Assembly (NCBI GenBank): GCA_031261005.1
Contig: JAISKF010000015.1
Location: 1 to 33,914 of the forward strand
Length of the DNA: 33,914 nt
From: Enterobacteriaceae bacterium
GTDB lineage: Bacteria > Pseudomonadota > Gammaproteobacteria > Enterobacterales > Enterobacteriaceae
Direction of reading: 5' to 3'
Part shown: piece by piece, positions 8,695 to 16,944 of the stretch
Numbering within the stretch: the first letter of the stretch is position 1
Layout of the letters: each line of letters begins with the position of its first letter
Translations under genes and position numbers: made by a program
Notes under the pieces: model-generated
Told to the model about the DNA's origin: nothing
Databases searched by the model: none
Seen by the model: the letters and a program-made list of their open reading frames with translations, nothing else

Positions 8695-9894
8695 TCAATG
8701 CATCAATGTTTCCGCCTGCTCCAGCCATTCATAATTCCCAAATACATCACGTTGATTCAGCCAGCGCGACAGCATATCCAGCATTAGCGTGACGCTTACA
8801 TCTTGCTGTATTTTTGTACTGTGATTGCGTGGCATATAATGAACTCGCTGGGCGTAGCTGCCGCTTGGTGTGTACAGTGCGAGGGACAAGTAATTTTTGT
8901 GATAACCGCCAATTGCCATGCCGATATGTGCGCCGTGACGTGCAGCTATATCAGTTGCGCGCATCATCAGAGTAGCAAGATGTTGTTTAGTGGTAGCGGA
9001 AATTATTTCACCGCCAGTCATCGGCGCATTGGCTGCGTGCAGATGCCAGTTTAGTAAACCGGCACTAAATTGTTCACTCAGGGCGATTTTTAACTGCTTT
9101 TCTCGTAACTTGCGGCTAATCATTGCCGGTAAACCGTCAGTACCTTCATACAATAAATTATCGCCGACACCCTCTTTGATAATTTGCCAGCTTTTTAGCA
9201 TTTCGGTTTTTTGGCTGGCTGAACCGGTGAGTTTTAACTCAATAATCGGCATTGAGGAGCGGTAGCCCATGACACAGTTTTCTGGCAGCGTTAATACATC
9301 AAACTGCTGTGCCAGACTGCTTTCGGTGCGACCAAAACTGGTTAGCCGCAGACATAACGGCGCAGCAGGGAGTTCATAACGTTGACGTAACCGCGGCAAG
9401 ATTTGATCGTTAACCATCACTTTAAATTCGGAGGGAACACCGGGCGTAAAAAACATCAGGCAGTCGTTAATTACCATCGAGAAACCGCAGGCAGTACCGA
9501 CCGGATTATCCACCAGCTCGGCACTGGCAGGCAGCATCGCTTGTTTGCGATTGCTGTCGGACATCACCCGCCCGCGCGAGGCAAAATAATTTTTCATGCG
9601 GGTGATCCACTCAGCATGTTCTACCAGCGATTCACCTACGGCAGTTGCCGCCGCCAATGCGGTTAAATCATCGCTGGTTGGTCCCAGACCGCCGTTGACG
9701 ATCAAGACATCAGCATGCAAACTGCGTTCCAAAAGCGTGCGGATTAAACTATCTAAATCATCACCAACGGTGCTTCTTCCGCTAAGAGGTAAACCTTGTT
9801 GAAAAAAGCAATCTGCAAGCCACGCCGCATTGGTATCGACGATTTGCCCGTGCAGAACTTCATCTCCAGTACTTAACATTTCAACCACTAACAT
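8695..9894 (-). CDS. yfaY: CinA-like protein YfaY (NMN deamidase-related)
   Basis: The 399-aa protein matches E. coli YfaY throughout. The N-terminal MoaB/Mog-like domain (to about residue 170) has STGDEVLHGQIVDTNAAWLA and NGGLGPTSDDLT. The C-terminal part is a degenerate CinA/PncC domain: the deamidase motif ESCTGG is replaced by SEQFSAG, as in other YfaY proteins, so NMN deamidase activity is doubtful. The cellular role is not settled. The ATG at 9894 has a good AGGAG just upstream. The gene is monocistronic, convergent with menE and divergent from tyrP. Confidence 0.92.
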   Translation of the reverse strand: MLVVEMLSTGDEVLHGQIVDTNAAWLADCFFQQGLPLSGRSTVGDDLDSLIRTLLERSLHADVLIVNGGLGPTSDDLTALAAATAVGESLVEHAEWITRMKNYFASRGRVMSDSNRKQAMLPASAELVDNPVGTACGFSMVINDCLMFFTPGVPSEFKVMVNDQILPRLRQRYELPAAPLCLRLTSFGRTESSLAQQFDVLTLPENCVMGYRSSMPIIELKLTGSASQKTEMLKSWQIIKEGVGDNLLYEGTDGLPAMISRKLREKQLKIALSEQFSAGLLNWHLHAANAPMTGGEIISATTKQHLATLMMRATDIAARHGAHIGMAIGGYHKNYLSLALYTPSGSYAQRVHYMPRNHSTKIQQDVSVTLMLDMLSRWLNQRDVFGNYEWLEQAETLMH

Positions 9895-9908
9895 TGTATT
9901 TCTCCTGA

Positions 9909-9941
9909 CATTGTACTTTTTTAATATTGTACTTTTTTTGA
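9909..9941. repeat. Short tandem repeat in the yfaY leader
   Basis: ATTGTACTTTTTT occurs at 9910 and again at 9926, a 16-base period. A related ACATTGTATTT spans the yfaY start codon at 9891. No role is evident. Confidence 0.5.
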
Positions 9942-10025
9942 CTGTGTATTATTCCTGATATTGCATTATTTCCGCTCATGGTGATTTTTTATCAGTGAAT
10001 CTATTCTATGCAGAGTAATCATGAT

Positions 10026-10050
10026 GCAGCTTGAATTATTTAGGGTATAA
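10026..10050. repeat. Single end of an enterobacterial palindromic repeat
   Basis: GCAGCTTGAATTATTTAGGG plus TATAA is the reverse complement of the end motif TATACCC...CAAGTTG seen at 1062-1085. Only one arm is present, so it is a remnant. Confidence 0.4.
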
Positions 10051-10125
10051 ACAACTTTGTGTATACAAAAAGTTCAGCTTTATCCATTCAGCTAATTTTT
10101 GTATTAAAGAATAGCGCAAATGAAG

Positions 10126-10143
10126 TGTAAATAAAAAATTACA
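10126..10143 (+). promoter_or_regulatory. Strong TyrR box upstream of tyrP
   Basis: TGTAAA-TAAAAA-ATTACA differs at one position from the TyrR consensus TGTAAA-N6-TTTACA and keeps the essential G and C 14 bases apart. It lies just upstream of the likely -35 hexamer of tyrP, as the strong box does in E. coli tyrP. Confidence 0.75.
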
Positions 10144-10146
10144 CAC

Positions 10147-10164
10147 AGTATCAATAATTTGACA
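10147..10164 (+). promoter_or_regulatory. Weak TyrR box overlapping the tyrP -35
   Basis: AGTATC-AATAAT-TTGACA has several mismatches to the TyrR consensus but keeps the invariant G (10148) and C (10163). It is 21 bases from the strong box and its right half is the -35 hexamer itself. In E. coli tyrP a weak box beside a strong one mediates tyrosine repression; the same layout is inferred here. Confidence 0.5.
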
Positions 10165-10187
10165 GTTATGAATATCTCACATACCCT
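10159..10187 (+). promoter_or_regulatory. tyrP promoter
   Basis: A consensus TTGACA (10159-10164) is followed after 17 bases by TACCCT (10182-10187), a poor -10. A weak -10 suits a promoter that TyrR can activate or repress. The transcribed leader would be about 120 bases. Confidence 0.5.
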
Positions 10188-10315
10188 ACTTTTATATTCT
10201 GGAAGATTAAGTTTCCAGATTACGTTGAATAATAAACAATCTTTGTTGTTTTAACTTGTATCAATCTGTTTTAACCCTATTTCACATTACATAACGAAAA
10301 GAAATCGAGGTTCGT

Positions 10316-11521
10316 GTGAAGAATCGTACTTTAGGCAGTATTTTTATCGTCGCTGGTACTGCTATCGGCGCAGGTATGTTAGCAATGCCGCTGGCAGCGG
10401 CAGGTGTTGGTTTTAGTGTCACGTTTGCGTTGCTGATTATTTTATGGCTGGTGATGTGTTACACCGCGCTGTTATTGGTGGAAGTGTATCAATACAATGA
10501 TGCTGATGACGGGCTGGGAACATTAGCTCATCGTTATCTCGGTACAAAAGGTAATTTAATCACCGGCTTTGCCATGTTATTTCTGATGTACGCTTTAGTT
10601 GCCGCTTATATTAGCGGCGGCGGTGAAATATTATCGGTGAGTATGAATGATTCGCTAGGGATTCATTTACCAAGTGTTTCCGGTCCGTTGCTCTTTACGC
10701 TGATTGGCGGCGGTATTGTTTGCATTGGTACGCATTCAGTTGACCTGATCAATCGCTGTCTGTTTTGTACTAAAATTGTTTTTCTGGTCATGGTGTTATT
10801 TTTAATGCTGCCGCACGTACAGAACGTTAACCTGACCTCGCTGCCGCTAGAACAGGGCTTAGTTATTTCTTCTATTCCGCTGATTTTCACTTCATTTGGT
10901 TTTCACGGCAGTATTCCTAGCATTGTGAAATATATGAACGGCGATGTTGCCAAATTGCGTAAGATTTTTATTATCGGCAGCGGTATTCCGTTACTGGTCT
11001 ATATTCTGTGGCAGTTAGCCACGCTGGGTTCTATTAGTTCAACGACATTTGTAGGTATTATTGCGGCGGAGTCCGGTCTGAATGGATTGTTGCAAGCCGT
11101 GAAAGAAGTGGTTGATACACCAAGCGTTATTATCTCGTTGCGCGTATTTGCTGCGTTGGCATTGGCGACTTCATTTCTTGGTGTTGCGCTGGGTTTATTC
11201 GACTATCTCGCTGATATTTTTAAACGTCAGGATAACGCAGCAGGCCGCTTGCAAACCGGATTGCTGACTTTTTTACCGCCGTTAGTATTCGCGTTGTTTT
11301 ACCAAAAAGGTTTTATTATCGCCTTGGGTTATGCGGCGATCGCGCTGTCTGTGCTGGCGTTATTGCTGCCTGCGTTACTGGCGATGCAAACGCGTAAACA
11401 ACACAGTGAGGGTTATCGTGTTTTCGGCGGTAATTTCGGCTTGATGCTTGCGCTATGTTTTGGCTGCGCCATTATTTTAATCCAACTGGGAATTGTATTT
11501 GGTTTTCTGCCGCAAGTTTGA
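10316..11521 (+). CDS. tyrP: Tyrosine-specific transporter TyrP
   Basis: The 401-aa inner-membrane proton symporter of the aromatic amino acid (HAAAP) family takes up tyrosine. It matches E. coli TyrP from [20 protein letters not shown] onward, with about eleven hydrophobic segments. [15 protein letters not shown] and [17 protein letters not shown] are family blocks. The start is a GTG at 10316, chosen because it gives the exact family N-terminus and lies 5-9 bases after a CGAGG site. TyrR boxes upstream suggest control by aromatic amino acids. It is monocistronic between yfaY and the nickel operon. Confidence 0.94.
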   Translation: MKNRTLGSIFIVAGTAIGAGMLAMPLAAAGVGFSVTFALLIILWLVMCYTALLLVEVYQYNDADDGLGTLAHRYLGTKGNLITGFAMLFLMYALVAAYISGGGEILSVSMNDSLGIHLPSVSGPLLFTLIGGGIVCIGTHSVDLINRCLFCTKIVFLVMVLFLMLPHVQNVNLTSLPLEQGLVISSIPLIFTSFGFHGSIPSIVKYMNGDVAKLRKIFIIGSGIPLLVYILWQLATLGSISSTTFVGIIAAESGLNGLLQAVKEVVDTPSVIISLRVFAALALATSFLGVALGLFDYLADIFKRQDNAAGRLQTGLLTFLPPLVFALFYQKGFIIALGYAAIALSVLALLLPALLAMQTRKQHSEGYRVFGGNFGLMLALCFGCAIILIQLGIVFGFLPQV

Positions 11522-11582
11522 TTATCGATGACTTATTGTATTGTTAACTTAACTTAACTTAGCAGTGCCGCCCGTCCTCCAG

Positions 11583-11620
11583 TCAAAGTATGATGATTTT
11601 TGATAAATATCATACTTTGA
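11583..11620 (+). promoter_or_regulatory. NikR-type operator (dyad) upstream of nikABCDE
   Basis: The dyad contains GTATGA (11588-11593), exactly 16 bases, then TCATAC (11610-11615). That is the E. coli NikR operator GTATGA-N16-TCATAC with no mismatch. The arms extend to 12 perfect bases (TCAAAGTATGAT / ATCATACTTTGA). It lies about 155 bases before the nikA start. I could not place a convincing promoter over it. It also lies 61 bases after the tyrP stop and could form a hairpin, so a role as tyrP terminator is an alternative; both may hold. Confidence 0.72.
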
Positions 11621-11696
11621 TTGTTCTATTATTGCTTTCAATTCTGGCTTCTATACCCTAAGCACGTCTGCCAAATCATTCCCGTATTCATTTTTT

Positions 11697-11742
11697 AGCC
11701 ATACGACAAGTGAATTGATCGTATGGCTTTGATGTATATGAT
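11697..11742 (+). promoter_or_regulatory. Second palindrome overlapping a possible nikA promoter
   Basis: AGCCATACGA (11697-11706) and TCGTATGGCT (11719-11728) form a perfect 10-base inverted repeat with a 12-base spacer. It overlaps a possible promoter, TTGATC (11715) - 16 bases - TATGAT (11737-11742). No T-run follows, so an operator is more likely than a terminator. The cognate protein is unknown. Confidence 0.45.
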
Positions 11743-11775
11743 TTATAAAAACACAAATAAAATCATGGTGATAGT

Positions 11776-13365
11776 ATGTTTAACAAGGCGCTTGTGGCTC
11801 TAGCCCTTTGTTGCTGTTTTTTAACTTCATTATCGTATGCCGCAGATAAAGGAAGTGCAGAAAATGATAAAGATACGCTGGTGATTGCCTGGCCAACGAA
11901 TGTCGGGCAGCTAAATCCTCATCTGTATAATCCAAACCAAATGTTTGCTCAGGTGATGGTTTATGATGCACTGGTTCGTTATAACGGAAAAGATGTCGAA
12001 CCCGCACTGGCAGAGAGCTGGACAATTTCACCTGACGGCAAAACTTATACTTTTAACCTGAAAAAAGATATTCAGTTCTCTGATGGCAGCGCATTTAATT
12101 CATCTGCTGTAGCGATGAATTTTGCGGCAATTATGGCGAATGCAGAGCGTCATGGCTGGATTGCTCTTGTGAGTATGATTGATAACTGGAAAACACCCGA
12201 CGAAAACACGTTTGTACTTAACCTCAAGCACCCATACAGCATTACATTATTTGAACTTAGTTTGCCTCGACCATTCCGAATCCTCGCGCCATCTGGTTTT
12301 ATCGACGGTGAAGTTAATACCAGCAAAGGCATTAAACAACCTATTGGCACGGGTGCTTGGGTGTTATCAGAAAGTAAGTTGGGTGAATATGATATTTTTG
12401 TCAGAAATGAACATTATTGGGGTAAGAAATCCTCTTATCCGCAGCTTAAAGTCTTGGTTCTGCCTGATGCGAACAGTCGAGTTGTTGCGCTTGAAACGGA
12501 TCAAGTTGACCTGCTTATTGGTGAGGGTAATTTCACCGTAGAAAATTTTGTACGTTTATCAAAAGATCCGCAATATCAGGCAAATAAGTCTGAACCGCGC
12601 AGCACTAATATGATCGCATTAAATTCTGCGCGTAATGCTACAAAAGATTTGCCAGTACGTCAGGCGATCATGCACGCGGTAAATAAAGAAGCACTGGTAA
12701 AATATATTCTTCTAAATCAAGAGGAAATCGCCCATCAGTTTTACAATCCAACGTTGAAGTATAGTCAAATAGGGCTGGTTCCATTCACTTATGATGTGAA
12801 AAAAGCCAATGATTTGTTAGATGCTGATGGCTGGAAAAAAAATGGCGTATATCGTGAGAAAAACAGTCTTCCGCTGGAATTAGATCTGCATTACATCGGG
12901 ACAGATCCCAAGCATAAAGCGATTGCAGAAGCTATTCAGGCGGATTTGATGCAGGTTGGTATTAAGCTGAATCTGCGTGCGGAAGAAAGCACTATCTTTT
13001 ATAGCCTGCAAGCTAACGGTAACTTTGATTTAATTTTCAATAAAACGTGGGGACCGCCTTTTGAACCGGGATCGTTTACGGCATCGATGAGAAAACCATC
13101 ACACGCGGATTATCAGGCTCAAATCGGTTTAAAAGAGAAACCAGAAATTGACAGAACAATATCGGCGTTAATTATTTCTACCGATGAACAGGATATTGCG
13201 AAGAAATACAAATATGTCCTGACCACGCTGCACAATGAAGCGATATATCTGCCATTCAGCTATGAGTTGGATTTAGCGCTGTTCAAAAAAGGGCGGATCA
13301 ACAACTTCCAGTTTGGTGAGATGACGACGGAATTTATGTTTAATGAAATGGATTTGAATAAATAA
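11776..13365 (+). CDS. nikA: Nickel ABC transporter, periplasmic binding protein NikA
   Basis: The 529-aa family-5 solute-binding protein starts with a signal peptide (hydrophobic residues 4-18, cleavage near SYA-AD at 22). The mature part matches E. coli NikA: AWPTNVGQLNPHLYNPNQMF, PIGTGAWVLSESKL, VFVRNE-like IFVRNEHYWG, and ALNSAR. Residues used by E. coli NikA for the nickel-chelator complex are recognisable: Arg in ERHGW, Arg in LPRPFR, Trp in KTWG, and the His in MRKPSHADYQAQ that ligates nickel directly. One change is YDP to FEP after TWG. These features favour nickel over a dipeptide as ligand. It overlaps nikB by one base (TAATG). Confidence 0.92.
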   Translation: MFNKALVALALCCCFLTSLSYAADKGSAENDKDTLVIAWPTNVGQLNPHLYNPNQMFAQVMVYDALVRYNGKDVEPALAESWTISPDGKTYTFNLKKDIQFSDGSAFNSSAVAMNFAAIMANAERHGWIALVSMIDNWKTPDENTFVLNLKHPYSITLFELSLPRPFRILAPSGFIDGEVNTSKGIKQPIGTGAWVLSESKLGEYDIFVRNEHYWGKKSSYPQLKVLVLPDANSRVVALETDQVDLLIGEGNFTVENFVRLSKDPQYQANKSEPRSTNMIALNSARNATKDLPVRQAIMHAVNKEALVKYILLNQEEIAHQFYNPTLKYSQIGLVPFTYDVKKANDLLDADGWKKNGVYREKNSLPLELDLHYIGTDPKHKAIAEAIQADLMQVGIKLNLRAEESTIFYSLQANGNFDLIFNKTWGPPFEPGSFTASMRKPSHADYQAQIGLKEKPEIDRTISALIISTDEQDIAKKYKYVLTTLHNEAIYLPFSYELDLALFKKGRINNFQFGEMTTEFMFNEMDLNK

Positions 13366-14300
13366 TGTTGTCATTTGCCTTAAAACGGCTGGCATTAGTC
13401 ATTCCGGTTATGCTGGCGGTCTCTTTTATTGTATTTATGGTACTCAGGCTAGGACCGGTTGATCCGGCTCTTGCCTATTTACTTAATTCACGCATACCGC
13501 CGACAGATGACGCACTGGCAATGACTCGTCTGGAACTTGGACTGAATAAACCTTTTCTTGAGCAATATCTCATTTGGTTTAAAGGTGCGATGTCACTGGA
13601 TTTTGGCTTGTCATATACCACGAAACGCGATGCGTTCGGTGAGTTAATGTATTACTTCCCAACAACATTAAAACTTGCCGGTATCTCAATGTTAGTTGTG
13701 ATGATGTTAAGTATTCCTATGGGGATTATCGCGGCATTAAAACGCAATAGCACTATTGACAGGCTGATTAAGTTATTTTCCTTTGTTGGCGTATCCACGC
13801 CGAGTTTCTGGCTGGGCTTTTTATTGATGTATCTTTGCGCGGTGAAATTTCAAATTCTGCCGCCATTCGGTGATGGCGATATAAAACACTATATTATGCC
13901 GGTTATAACGCTTTCGCTGATGTCGATTGCTATCAATACTCGTCTGACACGAACCAGTTTTCTGGAACATCTGAATCAACGCTCCGTACTGTATGCCAGA
14001 GTCACAGGAATGAGCAAAAACAAGATAATCGGCAAATATACGCTGAAAAATTCAATGATCCCTATCATCACGTCTTTAGGTATGCACTTCGGTGAACTGC
14101 TGGGCGGTGCTGTTGTTGTCGAAACGCTATTTGCATGGCCCGGTGTCGGGCGCTACGTCGTCAGCTCAATTACCAATCACGATTATCCTGTTATCCAATG
14201 TTTTATGATCATCATGACCGGTATTTTTATTCTGATTAATTTGGTGACAGATATTCTTTATGCCTGTCTGAATCCGAAAATCAGATACGGGCAGGAGTAA
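13365..14300 (+). CDS. nikB: Nickel ABC transporter permease NikB
   Basis: The 311-aa inner-membrane permease is of the DppB/OppB type, with an N-terminal transmembrane helix (residues 9-29) followed by five more. The permease coupling loop is visible as ARVTGMSKNKIIGKYTLKNS near residue 210, and GAVVVETLFAWPGVG is a family block. Length is close to the E. coli NikB length of 314. Translation is coupled to nikA through a one-base overlap. It should pair with NikC. Confidence 0.9.
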   Translation: MLSFALKRLALVIPVMLAVSFIVFMVLRLGPVDPALAYLLNSRIPPTDDALAMTRLELGLNKPFLEQYLIWFKGAMSLDFGLSYTTKRDAFGELMYYFPTTLKLAGISMLVVMMLSIPMGIIAALKRNSTIDRLIKLFSFVGVSTPSFWLGFLLMYLCAVKFQILPPFGDGDIKHYIMPVITLSLMSIAINTRLTRTSFLEHLNQRSVLYARVTGMSKNKIIGKYTLKNSMIPIITSLGMHFGELLGGAVVVETLFAWPGVGRYVVSSITNHDYPVIQCFMIIMTGIFILINLVTDILYACLNPKIRYGQE

Positions 14301-14320
14301 CGGAAAAAAGATGAAAAACA

Positions 14321-15241
14321 ATGATGAAAAATAAATATCTACTATTTCTGGTGGCGACACTGATATTGCTTGTTGCCATTGCTATTTTTGCAAACTTCAT
14401 TGCGCCTTACGATCCTTACTCCATTGATCTTGGCAGTAAATTACAGTCATCAAGTTCAGAGCATCTGCTTGGTACGGATCATCTTGGTCGGGATGTGCTG
14501 TCACGCTTGATTTACGGGACACGAATGTCTCTGTTAAGTGTACTGATTATTAGCGGACTCACCTTAGTTTGTGCGTTGACAGTCGGTTGTATTGCCGGTT
14601 ATCGCGGCGGGTGGTTTGACAGTATTTTGATGCGTATTTGTGATGTATTCCTGACTTTCCCGACGTTTATTTTAGCTCTGTTTTTAATTGGCGTGCTTGG
14701 CGTGGGGCTGATCAATGTCATTCTGGCGATTATTATCACTCACTGGGCGTGGTATGCGCGGATTGTCCGTTCGCTGGTGTTAGAAATGAAATCAAAAGGT
14801 TATGTACTGGCGGCTAAAAGCGCTGGCGGCTCTCATTTTCAAATCATTGTGCGCCATATTTTACCCTCTGTTGTGGTGCAATTACTGATTCTTGCCACGT
14901 TGGATTTAGGGCATATGCTGCTACATGTTGCCGGTCTTAGTTTTTTAGGGCTTGGGGTTCAAGCGCCAACGGCGGAATGGGGCGTCATGATCAATGATGC
15001 CGCGCCTTATATCCGTGAAAATCCTGAACTGATGATTTATCCGGGATTATGTATCTTTATTATCGTCACTATTTTTAACAGCTTAGGTGAAGTGTTAAGA
15101 GATAAACTGGACCCTTCCATTGTTGAAAAAAGCAGCCAAAACAGCAGTGAAAAATCCGTTGAGAAAGTGAGCGAGAAAGCCGCAGAGATCATTCAACCGC
15201 CGCTCACCCACAGTAATCCTAACGAACAAACGGCGATGTAG
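14321..15241 (+). CDS. nikC: Nickel ABC transporter permease NikC, with C-terminal extension
   Basis: The 306-aa DppC/OppC-type permease has an N-terminal transmembrane helix, then the GTDHLGRDVLSRLIYGTRMS block and the coupling loop AAKSAGGSHFQIIVRHILP. It should form the channel with NikB. After the normal family end (DKLDPSI) there are about 38 more residues rich in Ser, Glu and Lys (for example SSEKSVEKVSEKAAE), making it about 29 residues longer than E. coli NikC. The tail would face the cytoplasm. Two adjacent ATGs (14321, 14324) could serve as start; the upstream GGAAAA is weak. Confidence 0.88.
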   Translation: MMKNKYLLFLVATLILLVAIAIFANFIAPYDPYSIDLGSKLQSSSSEHLLGTDHLGRDVLSRLIYGTRMSLLSVLIISGLTLVCALTVGCIAGYRGGWFDSILMRICDVFLTFPTFILALFLIGVLGVGLINVILAIIITHWAWYARIVRSLVLEMKSKGYVLAAKSAGGSHFQIIVRHILPSVVVQLLILATLDLGHMLLHVAGLSFLGLGVQAPTAEWGVMINDAAPYIRENPELMIYPGLCIFIIVTIFNSLGEVLRDKLDPSIVEKSSQNSSEKSVEKVSEKAAEIIQPPLTHSNPNEQTAM

Positions 15242-15254
15242 GGTAATAGCAATC

Positions 15255-16046
15255 ATGGAAAATTTATTGCAGGTTGAAAACCTTACTATAGCGACAAATA
15301 CGGGGCTTGAGCTGGTACGAAACGTATCGTTTACTGTGCAAAAAAATGAAATTGTCGTTCTTCTTGGACAGTCTGGCAGCGGTAAGACCATGACCAGTAT
15401 GGCAATCTTGGATTTACTTCCCGCCGGTATTATTAAAACATCAGGAACGATTCGGCTTGGCGGAGAAATAAACAGAACGGATATATGCGGGCGCATTGCC
15501 AGTATGGTTATGCAAGCGCCTGCATCGTGTTTTGATCCCGTTTTTACGATACGCACTCAGTTGACTGATATATTGAAATCGCACGGTAAAGAGGCGCTGT
15601 GTACCGATCGCCATTTCAGCAAAATGATGGCAGATGTTGAGCTGGATAATCCGCAAGAAATTCTCAGTGCTTATCCTTTTCAACTTAGCGGCGGAATGTT
15701 GCAGCGCTTAATGATCGCGCTGACGCTGGCGCTTGAAACGCCGCTTATTATTGCTGATGAACCCACATCAGATTTAGATCTCCCCGCGCAAGCTGAAATT
15801 TTAAATTTACTTATGGCGATTGACAGAAGAAACAAAGGGATACTTATGATCACCCATGATATGAGCGTTGCGCTACGCATGGCAGATCGCGTATTAGTGA
15901 TGAATGAGGGGACGATTGTAGATAGCTTTGATATTAAAGATATTTATGCAACTCATCGTCATCATTATACGCAAAGTCTTATCGCTGCAAATTTAGGCTT
16001 ATGTGATAACCCGTGGCATATCAATTTGGGCGGTGCACATGCTTGA
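15255..16046 (+). CDS. nikD: Nickel ABC transporter ATP-binding protein NikD
   Basis: The 263-aa ATPase has the Walker A motif GQSGSGKT (38-45), the signature LSGGMLQ (144-150) and Walker B LIIADEPTSDLD (164-175), with the switch His in ITHDM. MLQRLMIAL is the NikD variant of the signature. It would pair with NikE to drive import through NikBC. It starts 13 bases after nikC and overlaps nikE by 8 bases. Confidence 0.9.
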   Translation: MENLLQVENLTIATNTGLELVRNVSFTVQKNEIVVLLGQSGSGKTMTSMAILDLLPAGIIKTSGTIRLGGEINRTDICGRIASMVMQAPASCFDPVFTIRTQLTDILKSHGKEALCTDRHFSKMMADVELDNPQEILSAYPFQLSGGMLQRLMIALTLALETPLIIADEPTSDLDLPAQAEILNLLMAIDRRNKGILMITHDMSVALRMADRVLVMNEGTIVDSFDIKDIYATHRHHYTQSLIAANLGLCDNPWHINLGGAHA

Positions 16047-16803
16047 ATGTAATAACATCAGTAAAGTTTACAAAAAAGGAAACTGGTTTTCAGCGCAGCA
16101 AGCCGCGCCGGTACTAAATGATGTGAACTTCAAGATGATCGCTGGGCGCAGTATGGGGCTGCTGGGCGAAAACGGCTCAGGTAAAAGTACACTGACTCGA
16201 ATTATTCTTGGCTTAGAAAAACCAACATCAGGTAACGTTCTTTTTAACGGGCAGGATATACACCAAATGGTGCAACGCGGCGATCAGCAATTCCGCCAAA
16301 ATATGCAGGCAGTATTTCAAGATCCCGCTAGTGCGATGAATCCGCGTTGGAATGCGCTAAAAATAATCACAGAGCCGCTGATTAATTTTGGTTCTTATTC
16401 TCAGGAGCAACGTCGGGATAGCGCAGCTAAATTGATGTGTTCTGTTGATTTAAATCCTAGTGATATGGACAAAAACATCACCCGTTTTAGCGGCGGTCAG
16501 CAGCAGAGAATCTGTATCGCACGGGCATTAGCGCTAAGTCCTAAACTTCTTATTTTAGATGAAGCCGTCAGCAATCTTGATATGGTCATTCAGGCACAAA
16601 TTATCGAACTCTTAGAACAGTTAAAAACGACACATAATATCTCTTTATTATTAATTTCTCATGATATACGCGTCGTTTTTAAACTGTGTGAAGATATTTT
16701 AGTGCTTGATAAAGGGAACATCGCCGAGCGTATCAGTATCGAAACCGGCATCAAAAATGCTCATTCTGATGCTTTTACGCGATTGGTTTCTTGTGTTTCG
16801 TGA
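16039..16803 (+). CDS. nikE: Nickel ABC transporter ATP-binding protein NikE
   Basis: The 254-aa ATPase has Walker A GENGSGKST (43-51), the signature FSGGQQQR and Walker B LLILDEAVSNLD, a wording typical of NikE. I start at ATG 16039 (MLECNNISKVYKKG), the family N-terminus, inside the nikD end; the in-frame upstream ATG at 16003 would add 12 unrelated residues. It is about 14 residues shorter at the C-terminus than E. coli NikE (268). The stop codon is followed immediately, with no intergenic base, by the toxin remnant, so the true 3' end of nikE may have been replaced in the rearrangement. Confidence 0.88.
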   Translation: MLECNNISKVYKKGNWFSAQQAAPVLNDVNFKMIAGRSMGLLGENGSGKSTLTRIILGLEKPTSGNVLFNGQDIHQMVQRGDQQFRQNMQAVFQDPASAMNPRWNALKIITEPLINFGSYSQEQRRDSAAKLMCSVDLNPSDMDKNITRFSGGQQQRICIARALALSPKLLILDEAVSNLDMVIQAQIIELLEQLKTTHNISLLLISHDIRVVFKLCEDILVLDKGNIAERISIETGIKNAHSDAFTRLVSCVS

Positions 16804-16944
16804 CTGGTTTATGTTTTACACTGTTTTCAAAAAAAATCTGTATCAGGTATAGCAACACCGAAACCAGATATAGAATTAATTAAAGCACGATTCAAGTTGG
16901 CTGAAAGCCTGTCTCAAATTGCTTTAGAAGGAATGCACAGATGA
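16804..16944 (+). pseudogene. Truncated HigB/Gp49-type toxin (C-terminal 46 residues)
   Basis: Directly after the nikE TGA the same frame reads LVYVLHCFQKKSVSGIATPK and then PDIELIKARFKLAE, ending in TGA at 16942-16944. The VYVLHxFQKKxxxGIATPKxD run is the C-terminal half of RelE-superfamily phage-derived Gp49/HigB toxins. The N-terminal half is absent and there is no start codon, so no toxin is made. Its stop overlaps the antitoxin ATG (ATGA), the normal toxin-antitoxin arrangement, which supports this reading. Confidence 0.8.

Noticed and set aside
11776-16803. Dipeptide/oligopeptide (Dpp/Opp) transporter
   Set aside because: NikA-specific blocks (LPRPFR, TWG, MRKPSHADYQAQ), LILDEAVSNLD in NikE and the NikR-type operator point to nickel instead.
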